From JALYZC01 sp963725645 (GTDB lineage: Bacteria; Actinomycetota; Thermoleophilia; Solirubrobacterales; Solirubrobacteraceae): DNA of 64,000 bases. The position numbers were made by a program, and so were the translations under genes. The stretch covers positions 1,922,001 through 1,986,000 of the forward strand of contig CAVRZD010000006.1 in the NCBI GenBank assembly GCA_963725645.1, given 5' to 3'. The notes beneath the pieces are model-generated. The model saw nothing but the letters and a program-made list of their open reading frames with translations, was not told where the DNA came from and ran no database searches. Position 1 is the stretch's first letter. Each line of letters starts with the position of its first letter. Shown piece after piece: positions 1-8,872 of the stretch.

Positions 1-800
1 GCGTCGAGGTCGCCGTCGCCGCCCAGGGCCAGGAGCGCCTGCGTCCAGGCGATCGTCTCCCCCACCCCCGGCAGCTTGTAGAGCTCCTGGCCGCGCAGGC
101 GCTCGACCGCGGCGCACACGCGCGCGGCCACGTCCTCGGGCACGCCGGGGAGTCGCGCGCGGACGATCTCGGCCTCGCGGGCGGCCGTGGGATAGTCGAT
201 CCAGTGATAGAGGCAGCGGCGCTTGAGCGCGTCGTGCAGCTCGCGGGTGCGATTGGAGGTCACGACGACCAGCGGCCGTTCGCGGGCCACGATGGTCCCG
301 AGCTCGGGGATCGTCACCTGGAAGTCGGAGAGGAGCTCGAGCAGGAACGCCTCGAACTCGTCGTCGGCGCGGTCGACCTCGTCGATCAGCAGCACGACCG
401 GCCCGTCGTGCTCGAGGGCCTCGAGCAGCGGGCGCCGCAGGAGGAACTCCCGCGAGAACAGCCGGCCGGGGTCGGCGCCGCCCTCGGCGGCGCGGATGGC
501 CAGCAGTTGGCGGGCGTAGTCCCAGTCGTACAGGGCGTGGTGCAGGTCGATCCCCTCGTGGCACTGCAGGCGGATGAGCCGGGCTCCGGTGGCGCCCGCG
601 AGCGCCTTCGCCGCCTCGGTCTTACCGACGCCCGCCTCGCCCTCGAGCAGCAGTGGCTGCTCCAGCCGGGTGGCCAGGAACACCGCCGTGGCCAGCCCGC
701 GGTCGGCGAGATACCGTTGGCCTGCGAGGGCGTCCGCGACCTCGCCGACCGTGTCGAAGCGAGCGCTCAGGCCACGGCCTCCTCGAGCGCCCGGCGGCAC
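1..800 (-). CDS. MoxR-family AAA+ ATPase (CoxD-like), 3' end beyond window
   Basis: This is a MoxR-type AAA+ ATPase, the class that accompanies form I and form II molybdenum hydroxylases and is thought to help their maturation. The reading frame shows Walker A GEAGVGKTEAAK, Walker B VLLIDEVDRAD, and a sensor-1/arginine-finger segment VVVTSNRTRELHDALKRRC. It continues off the left edge, so the C-terminus is missing. The start is unsettled: no ATG is in frame near coxM. The nearest usable codon is the GTG at 800, inside the coxM end; the frame at 770 begins with CTG. The gene follows coxM directly on the same strand and is probably translationally coupled to it. Family assignment is strong; the CoxD role is inferred from context. 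Confidence 0.85.
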   Translation of the reverse strand, partial: MPPGARGGRGLSARFDTVGEVADALAGQRYLADRGLATAVFLATRLEQPLLLEGEAGVGKTEAAKALAGATGARLIRLQCHEGIDLHHALYDWDYARQLLAIRAAEGGADPGRLFSREFLLRRPLLEALEHDGPVVLLIDEVDRADDEFEAFLLELLSDFQVTIPELGTIVARERPLVVVTSNRTRELHDALKRRCLYHWIDYPTAAREAEIVRARLPGVPEDVAARVCAAVERLRGQELYKLPGVGETIAWTQALLALGGDGDLD

Positions 801-1609
801 AGGACGCGCGCCAGGTGGCGCTTGTACTCCGGGGTCGCGTTGAGGTCGCCGGGAGGCTCCGTGCCGTCGGCGGCCAGCTCGGCCGCAGCGGCCAGGGCGT
901 CCGCGTCGAGCGGCCCTCCGCGCAGCGCGTCCTCGGCGGCGCTCGCGCGCAGCGGCGTCGAGCCCATGTGCGTGAGGCCGACGCGCACGTCCTCGCACGA
1001 GCCGTCGCCGGCCTTGCGGACCAGCGCGCACACCGCGACCATGGCCCAGTCCTCGCTGCGGCGGTTGAACTTCTGATAGCCGAATCCCCACTCGCCGAGC
1101 GCAGGGACCCGCACCTCCGTCAGCACCTCGTCGGGCGCCAGCGCGGTCGTGAGGTAGTCGGAGAACAGGTCGGCGGCGGCGATCGTCCGCTGGCCGCCGG
1201 GGCCCTGGGCCGTGACCTCGCCCTCGGCGGCGAGCAGCACGGCCGGAAGATCGGAGGCCGGGTCGCCGTGGGCGAGCGACCCTCCGATCGTGCCGCGGTT
1301 GCGGACCTGCTGATCGGCGATCGTGCCGGCCGCCCGCGCGACGACGCCGAGCGAACCGTCGACCTGGAGGTCGGCGTGCGTCGTCGTCGCTCCGATGCGC
1401 ACCGCGCCGTTCTCGCGCTGCACGCCGCGCAGCCCCGGCACGCGCCGCAGGTCAACGAGCAGCGTCGGCGCCGCCAGGCGCAGCTTCATGAGCGGGATCA
1501 GCGAGTGCCCGCCGGCGACCAGCTTGGCGTCCTCGCCGCCGTCGGCCAGCAGGCGGATCGCATCGTCCAGGCTCTCGGGTGCCACGTAGTCGAATTCCGC
1601 CGGGATCAC
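767..1609 (-). CDS. coxM: Molybdenum hydroxylase FAD-binding medium subunit (CoxM-like)
   Basis: This is the FAD subunit of a xanthine oxidase/CO dehydrogenase family enzyme. It passes electrons from the 2Fe-2S subunit to a quinone or other acceptor. The protein is about 280 residues, the normal length. It begins IPAEFDYVAPESLDDA and carries the FAD pyrophosphate loop AGGHSLIPLMK near residue 35 and a second FAD motif RNRGTIGGSLAHGDPASDLP near residue 100. I chose the GTG at 1609 because a GGAGGT Shine-Dalgarno lies six bases upstream and the codon overlaps the coxL stop as GTGA. It is the third gene of a coxS-coxL-coxM-moxR operon. Confidence 0.92.
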   Translation of the reverse strand: MIPAEFDYVAPESLDDAIRLLADGGEDAKLVAGGHSLIPLMKLRLAAPTLLVDLRRVPGLRGVQRENGAVRIGATTTHADLQVDGSLGVVARAAGTIADQQVRNRGTIGGSLAHGDPASDLPAVLLAAEGEVTAQGPGGQRTIAAADLFSDYLTTALAPDEVLTEVRVPALGEWGFGYQKFNRRSEDWAMVAVCALVRKAGDGSCEDVRVGLTHMGSTPLRASAAEDALRGGPLDADALAAAAELAADGTEPPGDLNATPEYKRHLARVLCRRALEEAVA

Positions 1610-3990
1610 GACGCACCTCCCTTCGCCTGCTCGATCGCTTGCCACACGCGCATCGGGGTCAGCGGCATGTCGATCCACTCGACGCCCAACGGGCGCAGCG
1701 CGTCGAGCACCGCGGCGGTGATCGCCGGCGTGGCTGCGATCGTCCCGGCCTCGCCCACGCCCTTCACTCCGAGCGAGTTGACGGGCGACGGCGTCTCGGT
1801 GCGGTCGGTCTCGAAGCTCGGGAGCTCCGCGGCCGTCGGCAGCGCGTAGTCCACGAACGTGCCCGTCACGAGCTGGCCGTCGGCGTCGTAGACCACCTGC
1901 TCGTAGAGGGCCTGCCCGATCGCGTGGGTCACCCCACCGTGGACCTGGCCGTCGATCAGCAGCGGGTTGATCGCCGGCCCGCAGTCGTCGACCGCCACGT
2001 ACCGGACCAGCTCGACCTTGCCCGTCTCCACGTCCACGTCGACCACGCAGGCGTGCGCGCCGAACGGGAAGACGAAGTTCTCAGGGTCGTAGAACGCCGT
2101 CTCCTCCAGCCCCGGCTCGATGTCGGCCGGCAGCTCCTGTGGGGGGATGTGGGCCGCGCCCGCGATCTCGGCCATCGTCCTGGACTTCTCGGGCGAGCCA
2201 CGAACCGCGAACTTCCCGTCCGCCAGCTCGATGTCCTCGGGAGCGGCCTCCAGCAGCGCGGCGCAGATGCGCTTGGCCTTCTCCTGCACCCGCTCCGCCG
2301 CGCGCGCCACCGCCTCGCCGCCCACCGCCAGCGAGCGCGAGCCGTAGGTGCCCCAGCCCCACGGCCCCTGGTCGGTGTCGCCGTGGATCACGTCGACGTT
2401 GTCGGGATCGATGCCGAGGCGATCGGCGGCGATCTGCGCGAACCCCGTGTCGTGGCCCTGGCCGTGCGGCGAGGTCCCGGTGAACACCGTCGCCGACCCC
2501 GTCGGGTGCATGCGCACCATCGCCGACTCCCAGAACGCGGCCTGGAGACCGACGCCCTGGGGGCCGACCGCCCGCGACGGCGCGAGACCGCAGACCTCGA
2601 CGTAGGTCGAGAAGCCGACGCCGCGGTGGACGCCGCGCTCGCGCAGCTCGGCCTGCTCGCGCCGGAACGCATCGAGGTCGAGGTGCTCGAGCAGCCGGTC
2701 GAGCGTGCCCTCGTAATTGCCCGAGTCGTACGTGATGTCGAGCGCGGTCGTGAACGGGAACTCGTCGGCGCCGATGAAGTTCTTCCGGCGCAGCTCGAGC
2801 GGGTCCATGTCGAGCTCGGCGGCGAGCTTGTCCATGATGAGCTCCATCCAGTAGGTGGCCTCGGGCCGCCCGGCCCCGCGGATCGCGTCGGTGCAGAACT
2901 TGTTCGTGAACACGCCCTCGAAGGTGAGGTCGACGGCGGGGATCCGGTAGGCGCCGCCCATGACCGGGAAGCCCAGCTCGGGGATGAAGGGCGTCAGCAG
3001 GAGCTGGTAGGCGCCGAGGTCGGCGACGACCCTCACCTTCAGCCCGGTGAGCGTGCCGTCGCGCCTGGCCCCCAGCGTGACGTAGTTGATCTGGTCGCGC
3101 CCATGGTGCGACGTCGTCATGTTCTCCGAGCGCGACTCGGTCCACTTCACCGGCCGGCCGAGGCGCTTGGCGAGCGCGAGCACCAGCGCCTCCTCGCCGT
3201 AGACCTGGAGCTTGGAGCCGAAGCCCCCGCCCACGTCGGGCGCCACCACGCGCAGCTTGTCCTCGGGGACGCCGAGGATTCCCGAGAGCACGAAGCGGGC
3301 GATGTGCGGGATCTGGGTCGACGAGTACAGGGTCAGGCTCTCGGCGCGCGGATCGCCGATGGCGCCGCGGGGCTCGATCGCCGCCCCGGCCGTGCGGTGG
3401 TTGACCATCCGCTGCTCGACCACCACGTCGGCCTCCGACAGCGCGGCGTCGATGTCGCCGCCGGCGACCTTGAACTCGTGCGTGCGGTTGGTCCCGAACT
3501 GCTCCCACACGAGCGGCGAGGAATCCTCGAGTGCCTGCTCGGGATCGACCACCACGGGCTTGGACTCGTACTCGACGACCACGTCCTCGGCTGCGTCCAC
3601 GACCGAGTAGCGGTCGGTGCCGACGACGACGGCCACCGGATCGCCCACGTGCTTGACCTCGTTTCGCGCCAGTGGCCAGCACTCCGGGGTGTGGATCTCC
3701 ACGCCGGGCGGCGCCCACACCATGGCCAGCGGAGCGGCGAAGTCCGCGGCCAGCTCCTGACCCGTGAACACCGCCACCACATCGTCGCGCGCCGCGGCCG
3801 CGGACGTGTCGATCGAGGTGATCGTCGCGTGCGCCTCCGGGGAGCGCACGATCGCCGCATGGACCATTCCCGGGAGCACGAGGTCGTCCACGTAGCTGGC
3901 CCGCCCCGTGATCATGCGCGGGTCCTCCTTGCGCTTCATCGCCCGGCCGACGAAGCCGCCGTCGGTCTGCGGTGTCTCGACCGCGCTCAT
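1606..3990 (-). CDS. coxL: Molybdenum hydroxylase large subunit, form II CoxL-like
   Basis: This is the molybdopterin-binding catalytic subunit of an aerobic CO dehydrogenase/xanthine dehydrogenase family enzyme, 794 residues, full length. Moco-binding motifs are visible: GGGFGSK near residue 254 and KGVGEAG near the C-terminus, the latter with the conserved catalytic glutamate. The active-site loop at about 379-385 reads AIRGAGR. Form I CO dehydrogenases have AYxCSFR with the copper-binding cysteine; form II proteins have AYRGAGR. This protein is therefore form II, with Ile in place of the usual Tyr, and its substrate is not established. The ATG overlaps the coxS stop as ATGA. Confidence 0.93.
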   Translation of the reverse strand: MSAVETPQTDGGFVGRAMKRKEDPRMITGRASYVDDLVLPGMVHAAIVRSPEAHATITSIDTSAAAARDDVVAVFTGQELAADFAAPLAMVWAPPGVEIHTPECWPLARNEVKHVGDPVAVVVGTDRYSVVDAAEDVVVEYESKPVVVDPEQALEDSSPLVWEQFGTNRTHEFKVAGGDIDAALSEADVVVEQRMVNHRTAGAAIEPRGAIGDPRAESLTLYSSTQIPHIARFVLSGILGVPEDKLRVVAPDVGGGFGSKLQVYGEEALVLALAKRLGRPVKWTESRSENMTTSHHGRDQINYVTLGARRDGTLTGLKVRVVADLGAYQLLLTPFIPELGFPVMGGAYRIPAVDLTFEGVFTNKFCTDAIRGAGRPEATYWMELIMDKLAAELDMDPLELRRKNFIGADEFPFTTALDITYDSGNYEGTLDRLLEHLDLDAFRREQAELRERGVHRGVGFSTYVEVCGLAPSRAVGPQGVGLQAAFWESAMVRMHPTGSATVFTGTSPHGQGHDTGFAQIAADRLGIDPDNVDVIHGDTDQGPWGWGTYGSRSLAVGGEAVARAAERVQEKAKRICAALLEAAPEDIELADGKFAVRGSPEKSRTMAEIAGAAHIPPQELPADIEPGLEETAFYDPENFVFPFGAHACVVDVDVETGKVELVRYVAVDDCGPAINPLLIDGQVHGGVTHAIGQALYEQVVYDADGQLVTGTFVDYALPTAAELPSFETDRTETPSPVNSLGVKGVGEAGTIAATPAITAAVLDALRPLGVEWIDMPLTPMRVWQAIEQAKGGAS

Positions 3991-4463
3991 GCCGGCACCT
4001 CCTTCCCGGCCGCGTCGAGCACCGCGCGAACAATGTTGTGGTAGCCGGTGCAACGACACAGGTTGCCCTCGAGGCCCTTGCGCACCTCCTCCTCCGAGGG
4101 GTTGGGATTGCGCCGCAGCAGGTCCGCCGCGGCCATGATCATCCCGGGCGTGCAGTACCCGCACTGCAGACCGTGATCGGCCCAGAACGCCTCCTGGAGG
4201 GGGTGAAGAGCCCCGTCGCTGCCGAGCCCCTCGATCGTGGTGACCTCGGCCCCGTCGGCCTGCACCGCGAGCACGGTGCAGCTCTTGACCGCATCGCCGT
4301 CGAGGTGCACCGTGCAGGCGCCGCAGTTGGTCGTGTCGCAGCCGACGTGGGTGCCGGTCAGCCCGAGCGTGTCGCGGAGGAAATGGACCAGGAGTAGCCT
4401 CGGCTCGACTTCGGCTTCGCGCGGCTCGCCATTGACGGCGACGCGAACGGGGATGCCTGGCAT
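3987..4463 (-). CDS. coxS: Molybdenum hydroxylase 2Fe-2S small subunit (CoxS-like)
   Basis: This is the iron-sulfur subunit, 158 residues, that relays electrons between the Mo centre in CoxL and FAD in CoxM. The N-terminal plant-type ferredoxin cluster is formed by GCDTTNCGACTVH and a later Cys (KSC). The C-terminal four-helix domain carries the second cluster motifs CGYCTPGM and CRCTGYHNI. It is the first gene of the operon. A GGGAGG Shine-Dalgarno precedes the ATG, and a promoter-like sequence lies about 40 bases upstream. All eight cluster cysteines are present, so the subunit looks functional. Confidence 0.94.
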   Translation of the reverse strand: MPGIPVRVAVNGEPREAEVEPRLLLVHFLRDTLGLTGTHVGCDTTNCGACTVHLDGDAVKSCTVLAVQADGAEVTTIEGLGSDGALHPLQEAFWADHGLQCGYCTPGMIMAAADLLRRNPNPSEEEVRKGLEGNLCRCTGYHNIVRAVLDAAGKEVPA

Positions 4464-4500
4464 GGGCTCGCCTCCCGGGTGGAATTTGCCTCTCGAGCGG

Positions 4501-4528
4501 ATGCTACATCGCGCAAGAGGCCGGTCAA
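4501..4528 (-). promoter_or_regulatory. Sigma-70-type promoter candidate of the cox operon
   Basis: On the minus strand TTGACC and TAGCAT are separated by 16 bases, about 38 bases upstream of the coxS ATG. The -35 matches the housekeeping consensus in five of six positions and the -10 is moderate. This is a motif match only. Confidence 0.45.
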
Positions 4529-4635
4529 TCGGGGTTGTCCGGCCGAGGCCCCGGCCCCTCGCCCCGGGGAGCCAGCGGGCCAGCGCGTCCTCGCGGGAAC
4601 GCCGTGGTCCGCGGCCGGCGCGCGAGCCGGGTCAT

Positions 4636-5718
4636 TCAGACGGTGATCAGGTCCTTGCCCACCGAGCTGAGCACCTCGGAGGCGTCCTCGGTCACGACGA
4701 CGAGATCCTCGATCCGCACGCCCAGGCGCCCCGGCAGGTAGACGCCGGGCTCGACGGTCACGACGTTGCCGGCCTGGAGCGGGGACTCGTCGCTCTTGAC
4801 CAGGCGCGGCGCCTCGTGGACCTCGAGGCCGACGCCGTGGCCGAGCCCGTGCCCGAACTCCGCGCCGTGCCCGGCCTCCTCGATCAGGTCGCGAGCCGCC
4901 GCGTCCACTTCCCGGCCGCTGGGCCCGGCCCGCACCGCGTCGAGGCCCGCCTGCTGCGCGCGCTGCACGAGCGCGTACACGTCGGTGGCCTCGTCGTCGA
5001 GGTCACCGGTCGCCACCGTGCGCGTGCAGTCCGAGCAGTAGCCGTCGACGATCGCTCCCCAGTCGATCACGACGAGGGTGCCCGCCGCGATCTCGACGTC
5101 GCGCGGCTCGGCGTGCGGCAGCGCGCCGTGCGCGCCGGCGGCGACGATCGACGGGAAGCTCGGCGCCTCGGCGCCTCGGTGGCGCATCTCGTCCTCGAGG
5201 TCCAGTGCGACCGCGCGCTCGGTGCGCCCGGTGAGGCCGCGCTCGAGCATCGCGTTGAAGGCCTCGTCGGCGAGTGCGGCGGCGGTCCGGATCCGGTCGA
5301 GCTCGACCGCGTCCTTGACCCGGCGCAGGTCCTCCACCATCCCGCCGGCGGCGACCAGCTCGACCTCCTCGCCCAGCGCCGCGCCGAGCTCGGCATGCCG
5401 GCGCACGGCCAGGTGTACGTCGTCAAAGCCCAGCCGCAGCGGCCGCTCTGCGGGCAGCGCCTCGGCGACGCTGTCGAACAGGTCGCGCCCGCCGCGGCGC
5501 CGCTCGAAGCCCCCCACCTCGTCGGCGGCTCGCTCGACGTAGCGGAAGTCGGTCACGAACACGCGCGCCCCGTCCTTCCCTGCGCCGACCACGGCGAGCC
5601 CGTTGGTCCCGGAGAACCCGGACACATAGCGCAGGTTGACCAGGTCGGTCACGAGCAGCGCGTCGAGGCCGCGCTCGCCGACCGCGGCGGCGAGCGGCTG
5701 CGCCCGTTCGGCACTCAC
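4636..5718 (-). CDS. M24 family Xaa-Pro aminopeptidase/dipeptidase
   Basis: This is a cytoplasmic metallopeptidase of the pita-bread fold that cleaves X-Pro bonds. It is about 360 residues, with an N-terminal creatinase-like domain (LLVTDLVNLRYVSGFSGTNG) and a C-terminal M24 domain. Metal ligands are visible in VIDWGAIVDGYCSDCTRT (first Asp, second Asp), FGHGLGHGVGLEVHE (His), VTVEPGVYLPG (Glu) and GVRIEDLVVVTE (Glu). The GTG start overlaps the aroQ stop as GTGA, so it is the last gene of the aroC-aroKB-aroQ cluster, an arrangement often seen before efp. Confidence 0.9.
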   Translation of the reverse strand: MSAERAQPLAAAVGERGLDALLVTDLVNLRYVSGFSGTNGLAVVGAGKDGARVFVTDFRYVERAADEVGGFERRRGGRDLFDSVAEALPAERPLRLGFDDVHLAVRRHAELGAALGEEVELVAAGGMVEDLRRVKDAVELDRIRTAAALADEAFNAMLERGLTGRTERAVALDLEDEMRHRGAEAPSFPSIVAAGAHGALPHAEPRDVEIAAGTLVVIDWGAIVDGYCSDCTRTVATGDLDDEATDVYALVQRAQQAGLDAVRAGPSGREVDAAARDLIEEAGHGAEFGHGLGHGVGLEVHEAPRLVKSDESPLQAGNVVTVEPGVYLPGRLGVRIEDLVVVTEDASEVLSSVGKDLITV

Positions 5719-6164
5719 GGGACCTCGAGGTGGGCGCGCAGCGCCTGCAGGCCCTCGCGGTAGCCCTCGACGCCCTTCCCGGCGATGCTGGCCACGCACA
5801 GGTCGCGAATGACCGAGACGCCGCGCCATTCCTCGCGCGCGTGGATATCGGACAGGTGGACCTCGACGGCCGGCAGGCCGGTCAGCTCGAGCGCGTCGTG
5901 GATCGACCACGCGTAGTGGGTCCACGCCCCCGGGTTGAGCACGATCCCGTCGGTCATCCCCGCGAGCTTGTGCAGGTGCTCGATGAACTCGCCCTCGTGG
6001 TTGGTCTGCATGAAGCGCAACGTCAGCCCCAGCTCGCTGCCCATCTTGCCGACCTCCACCTCGAGCTCGGGGTAGGTCAGGTCGCCGTAGTGCAGCGGGT
6101 CGCGCCGGCCGAGCTCGGACAGGTTGACGCCGTGCATCACCTCCACGCGATTGCGCAGCGCCAT
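5715..6164 (-). CDS. aroQ: Type II 3-dehydroquinate dehydratase
   Basis: AroQ catalyses the third step of the shikimate pathway, dehydration of 3-dehydroquinate to 3-dehydroshikimate. The 149-residue protein has the family landmarks MHGVNLSELGRRDP, QTNHEGEFIEHLH, NPGAWTHYAW and EVHLSDIHAREEWR, with the catalytic His in EVHLS. One variation: the usual catalytic Tyr loop (NxLGxREPxxYG) is present as LGRRDPLHYG. The start overlaps the preceding synthase stop by one base (TGATG), showing tight coupling. Confidence 0.93.
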   Translation of the reverse strand: MALRNRVEVMHGVNLSELGRRDPLHYGDLTYPELEVEVGKMGSELGLTLRFMQTNHEGEFIEHLHKLAGMTDGIVLNPGAWTHYAWSIHDALELTGLPAVEVHLSDIHAREEWRGVSVIRDLCVASIAGKGVEGYREGLQALRAHLEVP

Positions 6165-7696
6165 CACGGCGCCAACTCTTTCAGGGCGGCGGCCAGCGCG
6201 TCGGGCTCGACGGCGTGGCCGTGGCTCACGGTCCCGGGCGCCTCGACCAGCACGAAGGGCACCGGCGCCTCGCCGCGGCGCTTCTTGTCGCGCGCCGTCG
6301 CCAGCGCGACCGCGTCGAGGTCGACCTCCGCGTCGAGCCGCAGCGGCAGCCCGTTGGCCTCGAGCAGTCCCGCCACCTCCGCGCGCAGGTCGTCCTGGCC
6401 GGAGAGCCGCAGCGCGGCGAGCAGGCCGAGCGCGACCGCCTCGCCGTGGCGGTAGCGGGCATAACCGGTGGCGGTCTCGATCGCGTGGGCGACCGTGTGG
6501 CCGAGGTTGAGCACCTGGCGGACGCCCGCGTCGCGCTCGTCCTCGGCCACCACGTCGAGCTTCGTCCGCGCGCAGGCGACGATCGTGTCGAGGTCGGTGC
6601 CATCGGTCGCGCCCGTGCGCACGCGCTCCCACAGGTCGCCGCCGGCGATCAGAGCCGTCTTGACCACCTCGGCGTAGCCCGCCGCACGCTCCTCCGCCGG
6701 CAGCGTGCGCAGGGTCGCGGGATCGGTCAGGACCGCCGACGGTTGGTGGTAGGCGCCGACGTAGTTCTTCGCCTCGGCGAGGTCGACGCCGGTCTTGCCG
6801 CCGTAGGCGGAGTCCACCTGCGCGACGAGCGAGGTGGGAACGCCGACCACGCCGATCCCGCGCTGGTAGGTCGCGGCGCAGAAGCCCGCGAGGTCCCCGA
6901 CGACGCCGCCGCCGAGCGCGGTGACGTGGTCGTCGCGCGTGACGCCAGCCTTGACCATCTCGGTCCACACGATCTCCGCGTGCGCGACCGTCTTGCTCGC
7001 CTCGCCCGGCATCACCGTGGCGGTGCCCAGCACGGGCTCCAGCGAGCCGGCGTACCAGCGCGCCACGTGGCCGTCGGTGACCAGGAAGCGGCGGCCCTCG
7101 ATCGGGTAGAAGCGCGCTTCGACGAGACCCTCGCCCGCGAAGACCGGATATTCGGCCGACCGGCTGGCGGCCCACACGAACTGCGTGCCCGGCGGCGCCG
7201 CCGCCCAGGCCGCAATCGCGGGGAGCGCGCGGTCGACGGCGGCGGCGGGCAGGACGCCGTCCGCCACCTCTTCGTACAGCGGCCGGCGCTCGGCGTGCAG
7301 CGTCGCGAAGCTGTCGCGGTCGCGGGCGAGCGGCCGATCATGCCCGGCCGCGCGGGCCCACGCCTGATCGACGCCGACGTCGAGCCACAGCACGCGGTGG
7401 GCGCGCAGCGCGTCGCGCACCGCCGCGGACGTGACGCTGCCGCCGCCGAGGGCGACCACCGCGAGAGCTTCCCGCGCCAGCAGCTCGACCACCGCCGCCT
7501 CCTCCTCGGAGCGGAACGTCGCCTCGCCGCGCTCGTCGAAGAAACGGGCGATCGGCATGCCGAGCCGGTCCTCCAGCAGCTCGTCGACGTCGACGGCCTC
7601 GACCCCGAGGGCCTCGGCGACGACCCGCGCGGCCGTGGTCTTCCCCGCCCCCATGAAGCCCACGAGGACGAGCGCGCGGGACGTCAGCGCCGCCAA
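6164..7696 (-). CDS. aroKB: Fused shikimate kinase and 3-dehydroquinate synthase
   Basis: One 510-residue reading frame joins two shikimate pathway enzymes. Residues 1 to about 165 are shikimate kinase with P-loop GFMGAGKTT, the DVDELLEDRLG substrate motif, GGGS and the lid RDRDSF. Residues from about 170 are 3-dehydroquinate synthase with GGGVVGDLAGF, GVPTSLVAQVDSAYGGKTGVDL, KNYVGAYHQP and the zinc ligands in LNLGHTVAHAIE and RHGEAVALG. The best start is a TTG; no ATG or GTG lies close enough before the P-loop. It overlaps aroC by 13 bases. Fusions of this kind are known, for example in Thermotoga. Confidence 0.92.
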   Translation of the reverse strand: MAALTSRALVLVGFMGAGKTTAARVVAEALGVEAVDVDELLEDRLGMPIARFFDERGEATFRSEEEAAVVELLAREALAVVALGGGSVTSAAVRDALRAHRVLWLDVGVDQAWARAAGHDRPLARDRDSFATLHAERRPLYEEVADGVLPAAAVDRALPAIAAWAAAPPGTQFVWAASRSAEYPVFAGEGLVEARFYPIEGRRFLVTDGHVARWYAGSLEPVLGTATVMPGEASKTVAHAEIVWTEMVKAGVTRDDHVTALGGGVVGDLAGFCAATYQRGIGVVGVPTSLVAQVDSAYGGKTGVDLAEAKNYVGAYHQPSAVLTDPATLRTLPAEERAAGYAEVVKTALIAGGDLWERVRTGATDGTDLDTIVACARTKLDVVAEDERDAGVRQVLNLGHTVAHAIETATGYARYRHGEAVALGLLAALRLSGQDDLRAEVAGLLEANGLPLRLDAEVDLDAVALATARDKKRRGEAPVPFVLVEAPGTVSHGHAVEPDALAAALKELAP

Positions 7697-8847
7697 TCGA
7701 TCCGCTCCCGGTAGGCGCGAACGGCGGCGAGCACGTCGTCGATGTGATCGCCGCCGAACTTCCTGCGGTACGCGTCCGCGAGCACGAGCGCGACCATCGC
7801 CTCCCCGACCACGCCGGCGGCCGGAACCGTGGTCGAGTCGGTCCGCTCACGGAGGGCCTCGGCCGGCTCCTTGGTGGCGATGTCGACCGAGCGCAGCGGC
7901 TTGGTGAGCGTGGGCAGCGGCTTCATCGCCACGGTCACGATCAGCGGCTCGCCGGTCGTCATCCCGCCCTCGAGCCCGCCCGCACGGTTGGTCTCGCGGT
8001 GGTAGCCGCGCTTCTCGCTCCAGAAGATCTCGTCGTGCACCTCCGAGCCCGGCTTGCCCGCCATCTCGAAGCCCTCGCCGATGCCGACCCCCTTCATCGC
8101 GTGAATCGACAGCAGCGCGCCGCCGAGCCGTCCGTCGAGCCGTTCCTCCCACGAGGTGTGCGACCCCAGACCCGGCACGATGCCGTAGGCGCGCAGCTCG
8201 AACACGCCGCCCAGCGACTCGTTGGCCTTGCGCAGGCGGTTGATCTCCTCGACCATCGCCGCGCTCGCCTGCGCGTCCAGGCAGCGCACGGGTGAGTCGT
8301 CAACGCCCTCGAAGTCCTCCGGCTGGAGGTCCGCGCGGGCGGGCGCGCGCACCGCATTGATCTGGATCACGTGCGAGAACACGCGCACACCGAGCTGGCG
8401 CAGGAAGGCCTTGGCCAGGGCGCCGCCGGCCACTCGCGCCGCCGTCTCGCGCGCGCTCGCGCGCTCGAGCACGTCGCGCACGTCGCTCATACCGAACTTC
8501 ATCGTCCCGGCCAGGTCGGCGTGGCCGGGCCGCGGCAGGTGCACCTCGGGCACGTCGGCCTCGACCGGCCAGGGGTTCATCCGCTCCTCCCAGTTGGCGT
8601 AGTCCCGGTTGGCCACCTGGAGCGCGATCGGCCCACCCAGGGTGCGGCCGTGGCGGATCCCCGCGGTCACGATCGCGCGGTCCTGCTCGATCTTCATCCG
8701 GCCGCCGCGGCCGTGTCCGAGCTGCCGGCGAGCGAGGTCCCGGTCGAGGTCCTCCGGCGTCAGGCGCAGGCCGGCGGGCAGCCCCTCGACGATGCACGTG
8801 AGGCCGGGGCCGTGGGATTCCCCCGCGGTGGTGAGCCGCAGCTCCAT
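7684..8847 (-). CDS. aroC: Chorismate synthase
   Basis: AroC makes chorismate from EPSP using reduced FMN, the last step of the shikimate pathway. The 387-residue protein is full length. It starts with LTTAGESHGPGLTCIVEGLPAG and contains the FMN and phosphate-binding segments RRQLGHGRGGRMKIEQD, ASARETAARVAGGALAK, HAMKGVGIGEGF, NRAGGLEGGMTTGEP and AVMKPLPTLTKPL-like sequence. It heads the aro cluster on the minus strand. A short inverted repeat (GGTCCA/TGGACC) overlaps its upstream leader but is too short to interpret. Confidence 0.95.
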   Translation of the reverse strand: MELRLTTAGESHGPGLTCIVEGLPAGLRLTPEDLDRDLARRQLGHGRGGRMKIEQDRAIVTAGIRHGRTLGGPIALQVANRDYANWEERMNPWPVEADVPEVHLPRPGHADLAGTMKFGMSDVRDVLERASARETAARVAGGALAKAFLRQLGVRVFSHVIQINAVRAPARADLQPEDFEGVDDSPVRCLDAQASAAMVEEINRLRKANESLGGVFELRAYGIVPGLGSHTSWEERLDGRLGGALLSIHAMKGVGIGEGFEMAGKPGSEVHDEIFWSEKRGYHRETNRAGGLEGGMTTGEPLIVTVAMKPLPTLTKPLRSVDIATKEPAEALRERTDSTTVPAAGVVGEAMVALVLADAYRRKFGGDHIDDVLAAVRAYRERIDWRR

Positions 8848-8872
8848 GGTCCAAGACTATGGACCGCGGACG

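Noticed and set aside
1579..4044. Long plus-strand open frame opposite coxL
   Set aside because: It is an antisense shadow typical of high-GC coding DNA: Arg/His/Gly/Asp-rich, no domain, and fully opposite a gene with strong family motifs. The same applies to long frames opposite aroB, aroC, pilN, alaS, hisS and the ABC genes.
8849..8867. Small inverted repeat GGTCCA/TGGACC before aroC
   Set aside because: Six base pairs in very GC-rich DNA and no second line of evidence.
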